A stretch of 64,000 nt of DNA from Mixophyes australis. Taxonomy: Eukaryota > Chordata > Amphibia > Anura > Limnodynastidae. The notes beneath the pieces were generated by a model that had not been told where the DNA came from, ran no database searches, and saw nothing but the letters and a program-made list of their open reading frames with translations. A program made the position numbers and the translations under genes. Location of the stretch: positions 133,105,147 to 133,169,146 of the forward strand of contig JAVHZZ010000005.1 in the NCBI GenBank assembly GCA_036250195.1, given 5' to 3'. Of the stretch, positions 43,468-55,320 are shown one piece after another; positions within the stretch are counted from its first letter, which is position 1, and the number at the start of each line of letters is the position of its first letter.

Positions 43468-46185
43468 ACAGGATGACCCAGAACCTATGGAGGTGCAGAA
43501 GGAGAATCCAGTGCATGGAAGTGTCTGCCTGCATACCGGCTCCAGTGATGATACAACTGGAGGCTGGGGAAGATAACGCAGCTCCAGCTATGAAACAACT
43601 GGAGGCTAAGGAAGACAACATAGCTCCAGTGATGAGACAACTGAAAGCTGGGGACAGTGTGTCTGCCCGCAAATCGGGCCCAGTGGTGAAACAACTGGGT
43701 GCTGTGAATATGGAGTAATAACAAGTCTACATGCTCGGAGGTAGCCACACTTACTCAGGGAACCTCTGGGGACGTGACTGTTTGTGATGTAAACCCAGCT
43801 AATGTTGACCTACCTGAATCGGATGACAGTGAATCAGATGAGCCATCCATCAGGCTTCAGATCCAGCAGCTGGAGTCTGTGGCTAAACTGAGGAAACAAA
43901 TCCTATCTAAGAAAAAGAGAAGGAATAGGGTATACAGCATCGACCAGGTCATTATAAGTTTGGAAATTGAGGAGATGACAGGCACCCTAAAAGATGAAGA
44001 GGCTATCCTACAATCTTTATTTGATAAGCTTTAGAGAATGTGGAGGCTTTGAGCGCTTGCCGGCTAATCTACAGGTATGAGAATCTGTAAATACCTGTGA
44101 TTCTTTGTATAAAATTATCAGGGTATTAGAGGGGGAACAGTCTGTGATGGAACCGGCGGGTGCAGACGGCGTTGGGGAGAACGTTGAGGTGTCGGTTGCA
44201 GCTCCTGTGATTGGGCAGGAATCCCTATGCCCTGCGTCACTCCTGGTGGAAGCTGGGAGCCCCGATGCTGGTGTCCGGAGACCATCGGGAACTGCTGCTA
44301 CCATTCCAAGGTTCCACGCCCGTATGTTGTATGTCACTGTCCGGTCAGCATGCCGGTAAGGTATTGTTTCTTTCAAGTGTCAGTAATTCAATCACCCAGT
44401 CTAGCTCGGAGGTTAACTCTGTGAAGCCTATTCAGCCTGTGCTGCCTCCTAATGTGTCATTGTCTGTTTGCTTGGACTTAAATGTATGTAAAACTGCTCC
44501 TGTAAACCCAGTGATTGTGGATAGTCAGGGTGTGGATGAAGTGTTAACCCTTTTGAGTGCTGGCAGTACAGTACCTTGTCCACAAAAGGGTTAAATGTAT
44601 GTGAAAATAGCACTGTTTCTGCAAGTTCAGTAAAAACTCATGGTCAGTGTACAGCTGCTGTGTTAAACCCTTTGAGTACTGGCAGCACAGCCCCCCGTTC
44701 TGCAATAGAAATTAGTGCTGTGAAGCCAGGTCAGACTGTAGAGCTGCCTCCCAGTGAGCTATTTTCTGGTAGCAATAATCCATGTAAAGCTGCCTTTGTA
44801 AGACCAGTGAGCACTAAGGTCCTAGGTTCTGGGGTTGTGACAACAATGTAACTACTTCTAAGCAGTTGGTTAGTGCAGATAATGGGGTTCAGGGCCACAT
44901 CCTTGATATTATCTTTGGCCCAAATGTCAGAAAGGTCTAAAAGAGCAGTATTCCTAATATTAAAGATGTCCCAAAAGATGCCCGGTAAGCTCCCTCAAAG
45001 GCCTAGTTGTAGTACGAGAAACATAAGAGAAACAAGTGTCTTAGCTGGTTCGGCCTTTGGTGGGCGGAGTGTTAAGGATGTGTCTGGTACGCCTGCAGTT
45101 GGTTTAACCTTGGTGCCACCTCCTTGTACCTCTGTCCCCCCTCTTGCTCCCTTCCCTGTCCCGGTTCAAATTCCTCCCCCCTTTATCCCTGCTCCGGTCC
45201 CCAGTCCAGTTCCAGGGGTGTTATCGTATGCTGGGATTGTATCTGGCTCTGGTACACAGAGGCCTGTTATGGCCCCCTCAAAAGGACAACCACCCAAAAG
45301 GCAAAATGTAGTTCAGCTAAAATACATGGGCAAGGACCCCCCTAGCAGGGCAGAGTTTCTGAAAATGTTTCTTTCAAGTTTGTGCCTTCGGACCTGTTTG
45401 CCTGCATTCACCAGGTGAATATACCTGAGTATGATGTGAGCTTCCTCTAGTATAGTGGCTTACAAGCCTTTTGGAACAGGTGGGTGGATGTAGGCAGACA
45501 GATCCGTGGGTGAATTTCAGGGCAGTGGCTTTCACCCGTGAGGAACGTGTCAAGGTGACTGTCCTGGTGAGGAACGACTCCATTCTGGTATCAGATTTAA
45601 CATATTGGCTTAAGCGTTACGCAAACTTAGTGTCCTCGTTGGTGAAGGTGCCTGACCCGAGCTATGGTATCTCAGGTGGCGGGTGGATCGGCCACGGTAG
45701 ACCTGCGGTGCACGAAGGCTAGTCTGTCGCATACTCCATCTGTAGCGTTCCTAGGACGTTATAGAATACAATGCTTCTATCCGGGCCAGCCAAGGATGTG
45801 TCACCGCTGTGGGGACTTCCACCACCTCAGTGCTAACTGTCCATCTCTTAAGTGCTGGCACTGCGGGGATTCCGGGCACGAGAACCGTACCTGTGACTGG
45901 ATTAGATGCAATTTATGTGGGATAATGAGACATCTATTTAGCCGGTGCCCGCTCGCCTCCGATAATGTGGGGTTGTTTGATATTCCAGATGCAGATTTGG
46001 TTAAGGCCGCAGCAAACATTAAAGGGGAGGTGAGCATTGCTGGTCCTGCCCGGGTGCTGTCTGTGTCTGCCCCACCCCCCAATCAGGTAGCAGTTCCAAT
46101 CCAGTCAGATAACTTGGTTATGGTGGCAGTTGATGCAAGAGACGAATCATGGGCTACGCAGAGGAAAAAGAGTAAGAAAATTTGA
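43468..46185 (+). pseudogene. LINE copy 3 ORF1
   Basis: The N-terminal part has degenerate repeats (acaactggaggctg type, 43550-43700) and a coiled coil near 43860 (IQQLESVAKLRKQILSKKKR). The core resumes at about 44873-45722 with many frame changes. The last frame, 45664-46185, has RIQCFYPGQPRMC and three knuckles (CHRCGDFHHLSANC, CWHCGDSGHENRTC, CNLCGIMRHLFSRC). The third has GH replaced by RH but keeps its Cys and His ligands. Spread over at least five frames. Confidence 0.72.
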
Positions 46186-46859
46186 GGGAAAGGTATAGTG
46201 CGGATCTGGTACTGTCTAATCAGTTTTTTGCTTTTTCCAGTGAAGAAGAGGGTAAAAGCTATGGTTAGGGTGAGGTAGTGAAAACAAGTGAGGGAAATCT
46301 GGTACTTAGACCGAATACTGCAAAAAAACGGAAGAAGTCTTTGAGTGTGCCTCTGAGTGAGGCGGTAGTGTATCGCAAACCGAAGAACAAGTCTAAGGCC
46401 AGGTCTACAGACCCTTGTAGGAAGATTGATTTTCTTAAAGCGCCCACGGTTCCTTTGGTGGCATCATCTGTCGAGGATTTAGCCCCTCCCCCTCACCTCC
46501 TCCCTGGTCCCTTCTGTGGTGGTGCCTTCAGTCGATGCATCAGGTGTGTGCGGTTCAGTCCCTGCCCCAATCCCTGATCCTGGTGCTTTACCCCCTGACG
46601 TTCCCCCTGATACAGGGAGTGAAGGTATAGACTCTGTAGATAGTGTGAAGGATGTGGTGTGTCTTCAGTAGAGGTTGCGGGTTCTGCCGCAACTGAAGCT
46701 GGTGAGGGTTCCCCTGCCGGGGTGGTGGTTGACCCCCATGTGCTTGAATCCTTATCGGCTGGTGTGAATTATACAAGGTGGGGGTCTTCCAATGAAGAAT
46801 CGGGGGAAACAGGTGAAGAAAAAGTGAGCTGGTTCCTACTTTATAACTCTGAAGGATGG
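46186..46859 (+). other. LINE copy 3 ORF1-ORF2 junction
   Basis: Broken continuation of the basic and proline-rich ORF1 C terminus (RKPKNKSKARS at about 46375) and a short acidic stretch (EESGETGEEK at about 46800). No separate gene. Confidence 0.5.
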
Positions 46860-49853
46860 CTTCCCAGGGCATAAGATTCACCACCATTAATGTGGCGTCT
46901 ATTCTGTCTGAACGTGCTCATTACATGCCTCTGATTTTTTCAGCACGGTTGGGGCTGACTATTTATTTTTGCAGGGGACCAGATTAGATCATCTAGCGGA
47001 CCTACATAAAGCCAAAAGAGAGTGGGGTGGTGGTGCTTTTTACCGGCATGACAACTGTCCAACGAGTTATAGAAATAGAAGTAGGTAGATGTATGGTCTT
47101 AGATGTCAACCTGAGAGGGCACGACCTGAGATTAGATATTTTAATTAATAAAGTGTCTTTTCAGTGCAATAAAGCCATACCTTTTTTCAGCCCGGCAGAT
47201 AGTCTTTGGTTGTGACTTTAATACCGTCATTAGGCCTAAAGATAGGGGAGGTTCAAGGACTTCTCTGGGCTATGACTCCTTTTTTTTTTTAGCTAGTATG
47301 GTTAGATAGGCTGGTCTAGTGGATGTGCATGCTCACCATTTTTCAGACCTCACAGGGTTCACCTACTTCAGCTGTAGGTCTAGGATAGATAGGTTTTTCG
47401 TTAAGGAGAGCTCGAAAACCTTGGTTTCAGAGCCAGTAGAGTTTTCTGATCACGTTTACCTAACTGTGTCCTTGAATGCATCAGAGACTCTTCTGAAAGG
47501 TAGGGGCCTCTGGCGCCTGAACTCTAAGCTCCTAGATGGGGAGGTGGTAAGACAGTGCTTTAGGGACTTCTTTGAATCCCAGGAAACACTTTTGGATGCT
47601 GTTTGGAGTACGTTTGATTGGTGGGAGGTGCTTAAAAAGAGGACCCGGGGCTTTTTCCATGGCCTGGTAGCTAAAAATAACTTGCTAAAAGAAAGTACCT
47701 ACCTGGCACTGAGAAAGAAACTAGGGTTCCTGATCTCTGGCCAGGGAGACGGTGGGGAGATCTACCGAGTGAAAGCTCAGAGGAGAGAGATACAATATGA
47801 CCGGTACGCTTCCTTGATTCTGGAGAGGGACTATAGGAAATACCACTAGCCCGATCCTTTTCAGAGCTGTCGGTACTCGGTAGATATTAAGGAGGTGAGG
47901 GGCTTTGCACAATGCTGGGAGTGTGCTCAGGAAGGATAAGGAAGGCATCCTTGGTGTCATGCGGTCCTTCTACTCTGATCTCTTGTCAGAGAAGTCCCTA
48001 AATAAGAAAAAAGATGGACCAGTTCCTGAGGGAAACTCCTGGCCTTGAGGATCCAAGTGGCTCACTTGAGTCCTTGGGTAGTGAGGCATCGGTGGACGAG
48101 GTCAGGATGGCGATAGATGGTTTGTCTATCAAGAAGTCCCTGGGCCCAGATGGCTTAACATCTAAGTTTTTTAAGATCTTGGGTGACATCCTGGCCCTGC
48201 GCCTCATGGAGGTCTTCAATGAGAGCCTGGGTAGCGGTTAATTAAGTCCCTCCATGAGGGATTCCACCCTTATTTCGCTGTCTAAGGGGAAGGATCAGTC
48301 GCATATTGAGAATGGGCGCCCCATCGGTCTTCTCAATACCAACAGAAAGATTTTGGTGAAGGTGCTCTTTAATAGACTAATGCAGGTTTTCGGCCAGTTT
48401 CTTTCTCCCTCTCAGCATTGCACTGTGAAGGGCCAAAATACTTTCAGTGCTGTCCTGGGAGTTTGGGAGGCCATTGAGCGGTGTCATGTGGAGAAGTGGG
48501 GGAAGTACCTTTTAGTGTTAGACCAGTCGAAGTCCTTTGATAGGGTAAACCGTGAGTACCTTTGGGCTCTGCTTCTGAGGTATGGTCTTCCAGTCCGGGT
48601 GGTGAATTGGCTTCATACCATTTATAAGCAGGCCGAGCACTTCCCTCTCATGAATGGTTGGGTAGGTCCGTCTTTTGTGGTCAACTCTGGGGTGAGGCAG
48701 GGTTGCCCCCTAAGCCCCCTCCTGTATGTGTTTGCTATAGATCCTTTTGTTCGAAGGATTGAAGGCGGCTCGATAGGAGGGGTGCTGTTGGGTCCGGAGT
48801 GTCCTCTGAAGGTTGTGGCCTACACCGATGATGTTACTGTTATCTTGTCAAGTCCCGCAGAAGCAATAGAGGTAGCAACTCTGGTCTGCGGGTACTTCAA
48901 GGCCAGTGGCTCGTTGGTAAATCAGGAAAAGAGTGAAGTTTTCTAGATAGGGAAGGGAGGTTGTCAATTCAACCTTCCAGACAGCCTCCCCCTGGACCAG
49001 TAACAAGATCAAGTGGCCTGGGTATGATTAACCAAATGCTTTTTTTTCTTACAACTTTTATAAAGTTGCACCTTAGTAGTCTCTTCCTCAGTGGGTGGGT
49101 GGCTTCAGGGTCTGGGTGAATCCCTTTCTTAGTGCTTGCTTTGGGGGGGGGGCACGGTGAGAAGTTTTCGGGTAAGGCAACAGGTATCTCCCGGCCTACG
49201 TTTTCTTGGGACTGAAGGTGACAAGGCGTTGGGGCCTGGAGGCGGGGGAGGTCAGGAGCTCTTCTAGAAGGGAGGTGGAGAAGAGAGTCCTGCGCTCTCA
49301 CTTTTGGGTCCCGCTGTCACTGAAGGAATGCCCGGGTTATGTGAGTATGGAGGGGCTTTCCCTGATTAATTCAGGGAGAATCCCGTTGAAGCTCGGGGAC
49401 ATTGCCTGGATCTCATTTCATGGGAGACTTTACGTGAGAGGGAACCTTAGGTACAGAAGTGCCGATGATCGTGGCTGCCCACGGAAGGAGTGTCTAGGGA
49501 GGAGGCTATGGACCGCTTCTTGTTTCAGTGTCCCTTTAACGTAGACGTTTACAAGAGAGTTTCCAGGTCCCTGGGGATCCCTTGTCTTTCGGGGGTTCAG
49601 TTACCCTGAATGGGTCTATGGGACATTCAAGACTAGGTGGAAGGCTTTTGATTTCTGCACTGTTTTCTTAGTCAGCTTAGTGGTTGGGTATTTCACCTGG
49701 ACCGCGAGGTGTTAGGTCTCCATCAGACATAAAATCCCCCCTTGCGAATTGGTAGTGAGTGATATTATCCATGAGGTACGGAGGTATTTGGAGAAGCACC
49801 GGTTGACCAATGCCAACTGGCTCAGGCTCTGGAGGGGCCTGAAACTTCCATAG
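46860..49853 (+). pseudogene. LINE copy 3 ORF2
   Basis: The endonuclease is truncated: FTTINVASILSE, then a shortened remnant with large losses around 46990-47280. It resumes with CRSRIDRFFVKE and EFSDHVY. RT: VLDQSKSFDRVNREY, RQGCPLSPLLYVFAID, then VVAYTDDVTVILS, where the catalytic YADD is YTDD. Open stretches are 47319-47849, 48014-48241 and 48254-48946. The thumb region is deleted near 49010, and the C-terminal domain (49206-49544) has a damaged Cys cluster. Confidence 0.8.
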
Positions 49854-50242
49854 TGAGGTCAAAGACTGGTGTTTTCTCCTTCTAAGGCTTTTTTTTCTGT
49901 CCTTTCTCCTCCTACTTTTTGTTACAAGAAAATGGCTTTCTATTATGGCTTACATACATCTATAGCTTGCTTCTTCGTGGCGGGTGTAATGTGTGATGTG
50001 TTTGTATTACAATTGGTTATGTATTGTTTAGTGGTGGCACCTTTTCTGTTGTATGCACTTTTATCCTATTTATATTTTGTACTCATGCTGGACTTTTATG
50101 AGTGTCGCCCTTTGTTTCTTTTTTGTTTGGACTCTTGATGGGAGCAATCCCTAAATTTAGTTCTCTTTTTACAGTAGGTGCCACCCTATGTTGAAGCTTG
50201 TTTTTGATTTGTTGCAAGTATTTAATAAAAAAATATTTCCAG

Positions 50243-51442
50243 CCATCGCATAGTCAGTGGGCGTTCTCCGTTGTATTGGTTCTCAAGAAGGACAAGACAA
50301 CGTGGTTTTGCGCAGACTACTGCCGGTTAAACGATGTGACCGTGTCTGATGCCTATCCCCTGCCCCAAATTGAAGCTCTGTTAGATGAGTTAGCTGGAGA
50401 AAAGTATATTTCCACCTTTGACTTGAGCAAGGGGTATTGGCAGGTACCGCTGAACCCCGAGGCTCAGGAACGGTTGGCATTCATCTCCCCATTCAGCCTG
50501 TTCGAGTTTAAGTCTATGCCATTTGGGATGAAGAATGTGCCAGCCACCTTTCAGCTAGTGGTTGATTATCTGCTAGAAGGATGTAAAGGCTTTGCTCAGG
50601 CGTACTTGGATGACATTGCCATTTTCAGTAAATCCTGGGAGAAACATCTGAAACATGTAGGGCAAGTGTTGGAGAAAAATCAGTGGGCAGATCTGACCAT
50701 CAGAGCAGACAAGTGTCAAATGGGGATGTCAGAGGTGCAGTACCTGGGTCATTGTGTGGGGGGAGGTAGGGTTAAGCCAGAACCAGCTAAGGTAGAGGCA
50801 ATCCGAGACTGGCCCTGGCCCACAACCAAAATACAAGTACTGGCCTTCTTAGGGACCTCAGGCTACTACAGATGTTTTGTCCCCAAATTTAGTACTGTAG
50901 CAAAGCCCCTTACATATCTCACTAAGAAGAAACTCCCTAAAGTGTTTGACTGGTCACCCGCTTGTGAGCTGACATTTAAGTAATTAAAGGAAGCCCTGGT
51001 TCGTGCTCCGGTATTGTTGACACCTAAATATGACAAGGACTTTATTGTGCAAACTGACGCATCACAGTATGGACTGGGTGCAGTACTTAGCCAGGTGGGG
51101 CCAGATGGGCAGGAGCACCCTGTGGCCTATATGAGCAGAAAACTGATAAACCGGGAGGTGGGGTATGTCATAATTGAGAAGGAATGCTTGGCCATTGTGT
51201 GGGCTGTGAAAAAACTTCAACCTTATTTGTATGGACAACATTTTACTGTGGTGACTGATCATAATCCTTTAAGGTGGCTACAACACACCTCAGGGTAAAA
51301 TGTCCGATTGCTGCGCAGGAGCCTTGCACTGCAAATTTATGACTTTGACATAGTTCACAAGCAAGGAAAGGCTCACAGCAATGTGGATGGACTGTCTCAG
51401 CAGGAAGAGCCGGATCCTCTGGGTCAACTCCGGCAACCCTAG
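50243..51442 (+). pseudogene. pol: Gmr1-like RT-RNase H, 3' part of pol
   Basis: The frame resumes PSHSQWAFSVVLVLKKDK after the LINE array. RT blocks: FCADYCRLNDVTVSDAYPLP, TFDLSKGYWQVPL, SMPFGMKNVPATFQ and QAYLDDIAIFS (YLDD intact). RNase H: VQTDASQYGLGAVLSQ, EKECLAIVWAVKKL and TDHNPLRWL. In-frame stops are at 50981 and 51296, and the frame ends at 51440. No integrase follows, and the LTR begins 73 bases later, confirming that integrase lies upstream in this family. Confidence 0.87.
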
Positions 51443-51514
51443 GAAACTGCGGACCAGGAGCCAAATTGTTGAGACATGACATGCTGGTTGCCGCATGGAC
51501 AAGGGGGGGAGGAG

Positions 51515-52586
51515 TGTGACTAGATTACTTATAAATAACTTATGGTATAAAATTATTTAAAGGAAATAGCGCAGTGCGCTTATTTATATAATTGCCAATT
51601 ACTTATTTTTGATATTGTGTGTATTTTGATATAGGAAATCCTTATTTCTGAGACCAGGGGAAGAAATTTGTTTCTTGTTTAATCTTGCTAGAGGAGATGC
51701 ATTATTCCTGGAGGTATATATCTGATACAATAAGCCTTTGTGGATGGTCTTTTGTGTATTGTGATTTGGGGAAATGGCTTGTTTGGAGTTTGTACCTTTC
51801 TTTGGGAATGTGTATTCTGCAACAGTCTGAAGAAAGGTTTCATGTTAATTAGACCCTTTGACTTGCTAGTAGATTTCTTGCCTCTGAAATAAAAATCTGG
51901 AAATCACAGCAAGGTTTTAGGATATCACAGATAAGTGTAAATATTGTTAGCTTTGCATTGCAGGTAAATCCATGTTTTGGAAAACAGGTTACATCCTGAT
52001 TCTAAAAACAGCTCAGACCTCGAGGAGGCTGGCAAACCCAGTGAGGCTGTGTTCAAAAGTGTATAAAAACAGCCCTGTTTTGCATTACAAGTTGTTCTTC
52101 TTATTTCATCTGACTTTAACACTGGTACCTCCAATCAGTGTGAGTGAAAATAAACATCACTTGCTTCAAAGACCTGCTTGAAAATATATTCCATGCTGAA
52201 AATCCTGTGACCTACAGATTAGACCCAAAATCTAATCCGTTCCCGGCTGTTTCTGAGGCTTTGACCCAGGTTTTCCGGTACCACTGCTCTGCCTGCTACC
52301 CTGCAGTGTGATAGGCCAGGAGGGATCCATCCACAGTAACCCTTATCCATAGTATGAGGTCAGGAGTACCAGCCCAGGTACACCAGTAACGGGGTACACT
52401 CGCAGCGTCAGTTACCCACAAGAAGCACGGTACTGGATGCTGGTAAGGAGTCCAGTGGTGGCATTTGTAAGCCCCTCCTACTGTGGCAAGAGGGCGCATT
52501 TGGGATAACGAAAAGGGACTGTGGCAAAGCCCAGCCGGTTCCCAGCAGCAACAGACGGGGTGGCATAGGGAGTCCATCCTGTCACA
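51515..52586 (+). repeat. 3' LTR of the Gmr1-like element
   Basis: Runs TGTGACTAG...CCTGTCACA, 1072 bp, after the polypurine tract aaggggggaggag (51501-51513). It has a TATA box (gtgtataaaaac) near 52060 and aataaa near 52150. The solo LTR at 11531-12612 is the same family in reverse. The R-U5 half matches the 5' LTR. The U3 half does not. Confidence 0.88.
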
Positions 52587-53199
52587 AACGCATTAGGCAT
52601 ACCAAGGATACAGAATAAAATGGCACCGGTGATGGAACAGCATTTTGGGCAAGAAGAAATTGGGAGTACATAACATTATTACTTACTTTATCAAAGAACA
52701 AAGGACTATTAATGCACAAATACAAAAAGTGATAGCAAACAGCAGAAGAACACCGCCAAAGAGGGAGCTGAAGACAAGGGAAACTGCATTACAGACTTGC
52801 ATCGGGCAAAGAGACAATGTGGACATAATGACTTTTTTGCGAGGAATTGCCTACAACTTACACATATGCAGCACTTAAAGAGAAAAGAAATCCCGACTGA
52901 CTGAGATGGATTCTGCACCTACATTACATTGTAAGTATGTAGTTTCCTGTTAATTTTTATATTTTTAATTTAAGTATTAAACAATTCTAAATAAATGTGG
53001 ATGTATAAAGATAAAGGGGAAAAATAATAGTTATTTCCTTTATTTACAGAAAAGTTCTTGCCATAACACAGGGTCCATCAAGATCCACGATTCTTCATTC
53101 TTGATTGAAAAAAAAAAAAAAAAGAGCAGGACCACAGCAAACAGCTTATTGTTTTTATTGTGGGTTTATTATTTTTACTAAATGTAAATGGTTTTAACA
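52587..53199. other. non-coding region
   Basis: No recognisable gene. A 77-codon ATG frame (52645-52878) shows no motif. An ATG-containing stretch followed by catt|gtaagta at 52930 looks like a splice donor but stands alone. A 17-A run is near 53107. Confidence 0.5.
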
Positions 53200-53830
53200 A
53201 GGTGTTGTGGTTTATTTAACATTTTCTTTTGTGGAACGACAGGTCCCAGCCAGCCCTGGGTGTCAGGGCATGTTGGCACTTGTGGTTCTCCAAGTGCCAA
53301 CATGCTCTGGCTGCCATGGGTATGCTGGTGCTTGTAGTTATACAAGTAGCAGCATGCCCACACTATTTATGGTAACCTGGCTGGCTGAGACTTATAGTTC
53401 CACAAAACATAATGGCGCCCGATTATTTTTTTACACTATAATCGCCGTTATTACCCTACATCCACCTGCCAGGGGTGTAGGAAGAGCCCTAGTGCTTTCA
53501 GCACTGGGCTGGGTGTCCCTAGAGGGGGGGCCGCTAATTTTTTTTCAGCGGACCCCACTCCCTAGGGAATCCAGCCCAGCGCTGAACAGCTTGGGGTTGG
53601 TTTGTCATTATGGCAGGGGGATCCCTGCCGCGTGTCTCCCTGCTATAGTTCCATTCACCCCAGGCTGGTTTGCCTAGTGCTGGTTCCGTGAAAATCGGGG
53701 GGACCACACGCAAATTTTTTCCCCAATTTTTACGGATCCTGCAGTAGGCTGGCAGCATTAGGATTAATACTGAATAGAGGCGCGACCCCACACTGTTTTT
53801 TAAAAAAAAGAATCACTGCAGGAACCTCAG
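53200..53830. repeat. DNA-transposon-like repeat, copy 1
   Basis: Contains gtcagggcatgttggcactt and cttgtagttatacaag, shared with 55680-55850, and the tail gcagcattaggattaatac shared with 56200. It contains internal inverted segments (gttggcacttgtggttctcc next to its complement). ORFs across it are chance frames. Ends unresolved. Confidence 0.65.
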
Positions 53831-53924
53831 AGCACTTTTGAATTTCCCGTCCCCATCTCAGTGCAATGAATAAATTAATTGACGTCACTAAGGAACGGGA
53901 ACTTTGTAATGGTTTCTGTAACAC

Positions 53925-54303
53925 ATCACACACACACTTTACTGACATGCAGTCCATTACACACACACTTTACTGATATGCTGCCCATTACACACACACA
54001 CACTTTACTGACATGCTGCTCATCACACACACTTTACTGACATGCAGCCCATCACACACACTTTACTGACATGCAGCCCATCTCACACACTTTACTGACA
54101 TGCTGCCCATCACAAACACTTTACTAACATGCTGCCCATCACACACACACTTTACTAACATGCTGCCCATCACACACACACTTTATTGGAACGCTGCCCA
54201 TCACACACACACTTTACTGACATGCTGCCCATCACACACGCACACACTATACTGACATGCTGCCCTTCACACACACACATTTTGCTGACATGCAGCCTAT
54301 CAC
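53925..54303. repeat. about 30-bp minisatellite rich in CA
   Basis: About 12 units of catcacacacactttactga plus catgctgcc, with varying CA number. Confidence 0.92.
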
Positions 54304-55180
54304 TTACCTTATTCATCCCATCCGTGCGTTGCTCCTCACATGGGATGGCACCTGTCACATGGTGCACATGCCATGTGACACTGGCGCTCAGAGAGAGGGG
54401 AGGGAGAGATTGGGGAAGGAGGGGGGCAGATCGGAAGATTTGCGGCAAGTGATAGAGGCTTGGACCGGTCATTGAACCGGCCCAAAATAGACTGATATGC
54501 CCCCCGGCCCAGCCCGCCCCTGCTAACAACATTCATTCTTTTACCCAATTATAAAATTTGAATAGTTTCTAAGACAGTCCTTGAATTACGAGAATTGCTG
54601 ACAATAGCACTCTATAAATCACACTGCCCCTTCCTTTCCACTCGATGATCTAGACAATACAGTCTTTAATTATAATTTAGGAAAGTCTGATCAGGGCATA
54701 GGATACGCCACTCCCTTTGATTTTATTGTGGCAACTACGATTTATCTGCCACACTTACAACAGAAAAGATTTACAGCTTATACGAGAACTCTAATCTCCC
54801 AGTGAGTGTTTTTTAAATACACATGTCTTTTGTGTTTATGTTTTTGGTTTTAATATTTCACATTTTCTTTGGCAAGATGATGTCCCATTATTTTTATTTC
54901 ATAATTAATAAAAGTTATGTTTTAGGGTGGAGTGCTGTTTAGACTTTTGTTATCGAACTCTGTTTCGTTTCTTTTTTTCCATAATTACACACAAGGCTAG
55001 CACCCTCTCCTGCATAAAATTGAATTCATTCAGGAGATATAAATATCATACAGGAGGTTCCCCTTTTCTCTTTTTTTCTCCTTGTGCGGAGCATTCCTTT
55101 CTCATTTCTTGGTAGTGAGCAGAGTAGCACCATCGTGAGAACGAGCCAAGCGGCCAGCATCCCCATCCTGATCCTACCCA
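54304..55180. other. non-coding region
   Basis: No gene supported. It has a G/A-rich tract near 54395-54430 and AT-rich unique-looking sequence to 55130. Confidence 0.5.
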
Positions 55181-55318
55181 CTAACACTACACTACGGCAC
55201 TGAACCCCTCACACTACACTCCTAAAGCACTGCACCTACCCCTTCACACCTCTACAGAACTGAACTTACCCCCTCACTACATATCTACGCCACTGCATGT
55301 ACCCCCCCCCCCTCACAC
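55181..55318. repeat. degenerate C/A-rich tandem repeat, left part
   Basis: Loose units of cactacactcctaaagcactg type. It continues at 56596-56760, so the MITE at 55321-56593 inserted into it. Confidence 0.65.
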
Positions 55319-55320
55319 TA

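Larger units (their letters stand above)
43181..50244 (+). mobile_element. Tx1-clade LINE copy 3
   Basis: This is the only one of the three copies with no visible nested insertion, about 7.06 kb. It starts tcattctggagtcaaca directly after atttccagcc, the tail of copy 2, and ends aataaaaaaatatttcca before gcc and the resumed Gmr1 RT frame at 50243. The ORFs are badly broken. Confidence 0.82.
11070..52586 (+). mobile_element. Gmr1-like Ty3/gypsy element, interrupted by about 35 kb
   Basis: The left portion has an LTR, gag, protease and the integrase zinc-binding domain. The right portion has RT-RNase H directly followed by a purine tract and LTR. That order (integrase before RT) is the known signature of Gmr1-type elements. 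The RT frame runs ...EMLELGLIPP at 15333 and resumes PSHSQWAFSVVLV at 50243, so one reading frame continues across the LINE array. The start is approximate. The 5' and 3' LTRs share the region from the TATA box onward at roughly 80% identity, so the element is old. All genes are broken. Confidence 0.8.

Noticed and set aside
52645..52878. 77-codon ORF with a nearby gtaagta
   Set aside because: There is no recognisable domain, no acceptor partner and no second copy here; possible exon but unsupported.
53207..53677. 156-codon ORF (and its relative at 55717-56193)
   Set aside because: Both lie in a non-coding foldback repeat with palindromic segments; the frames are not conserved with any protein motif.
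54611..54808. Open frame of about 65 codons without ATG (includes PFDFIVATTIYLPHLQ)
   Set aside because: The length is compatible with chance and no splice signals bracket it.
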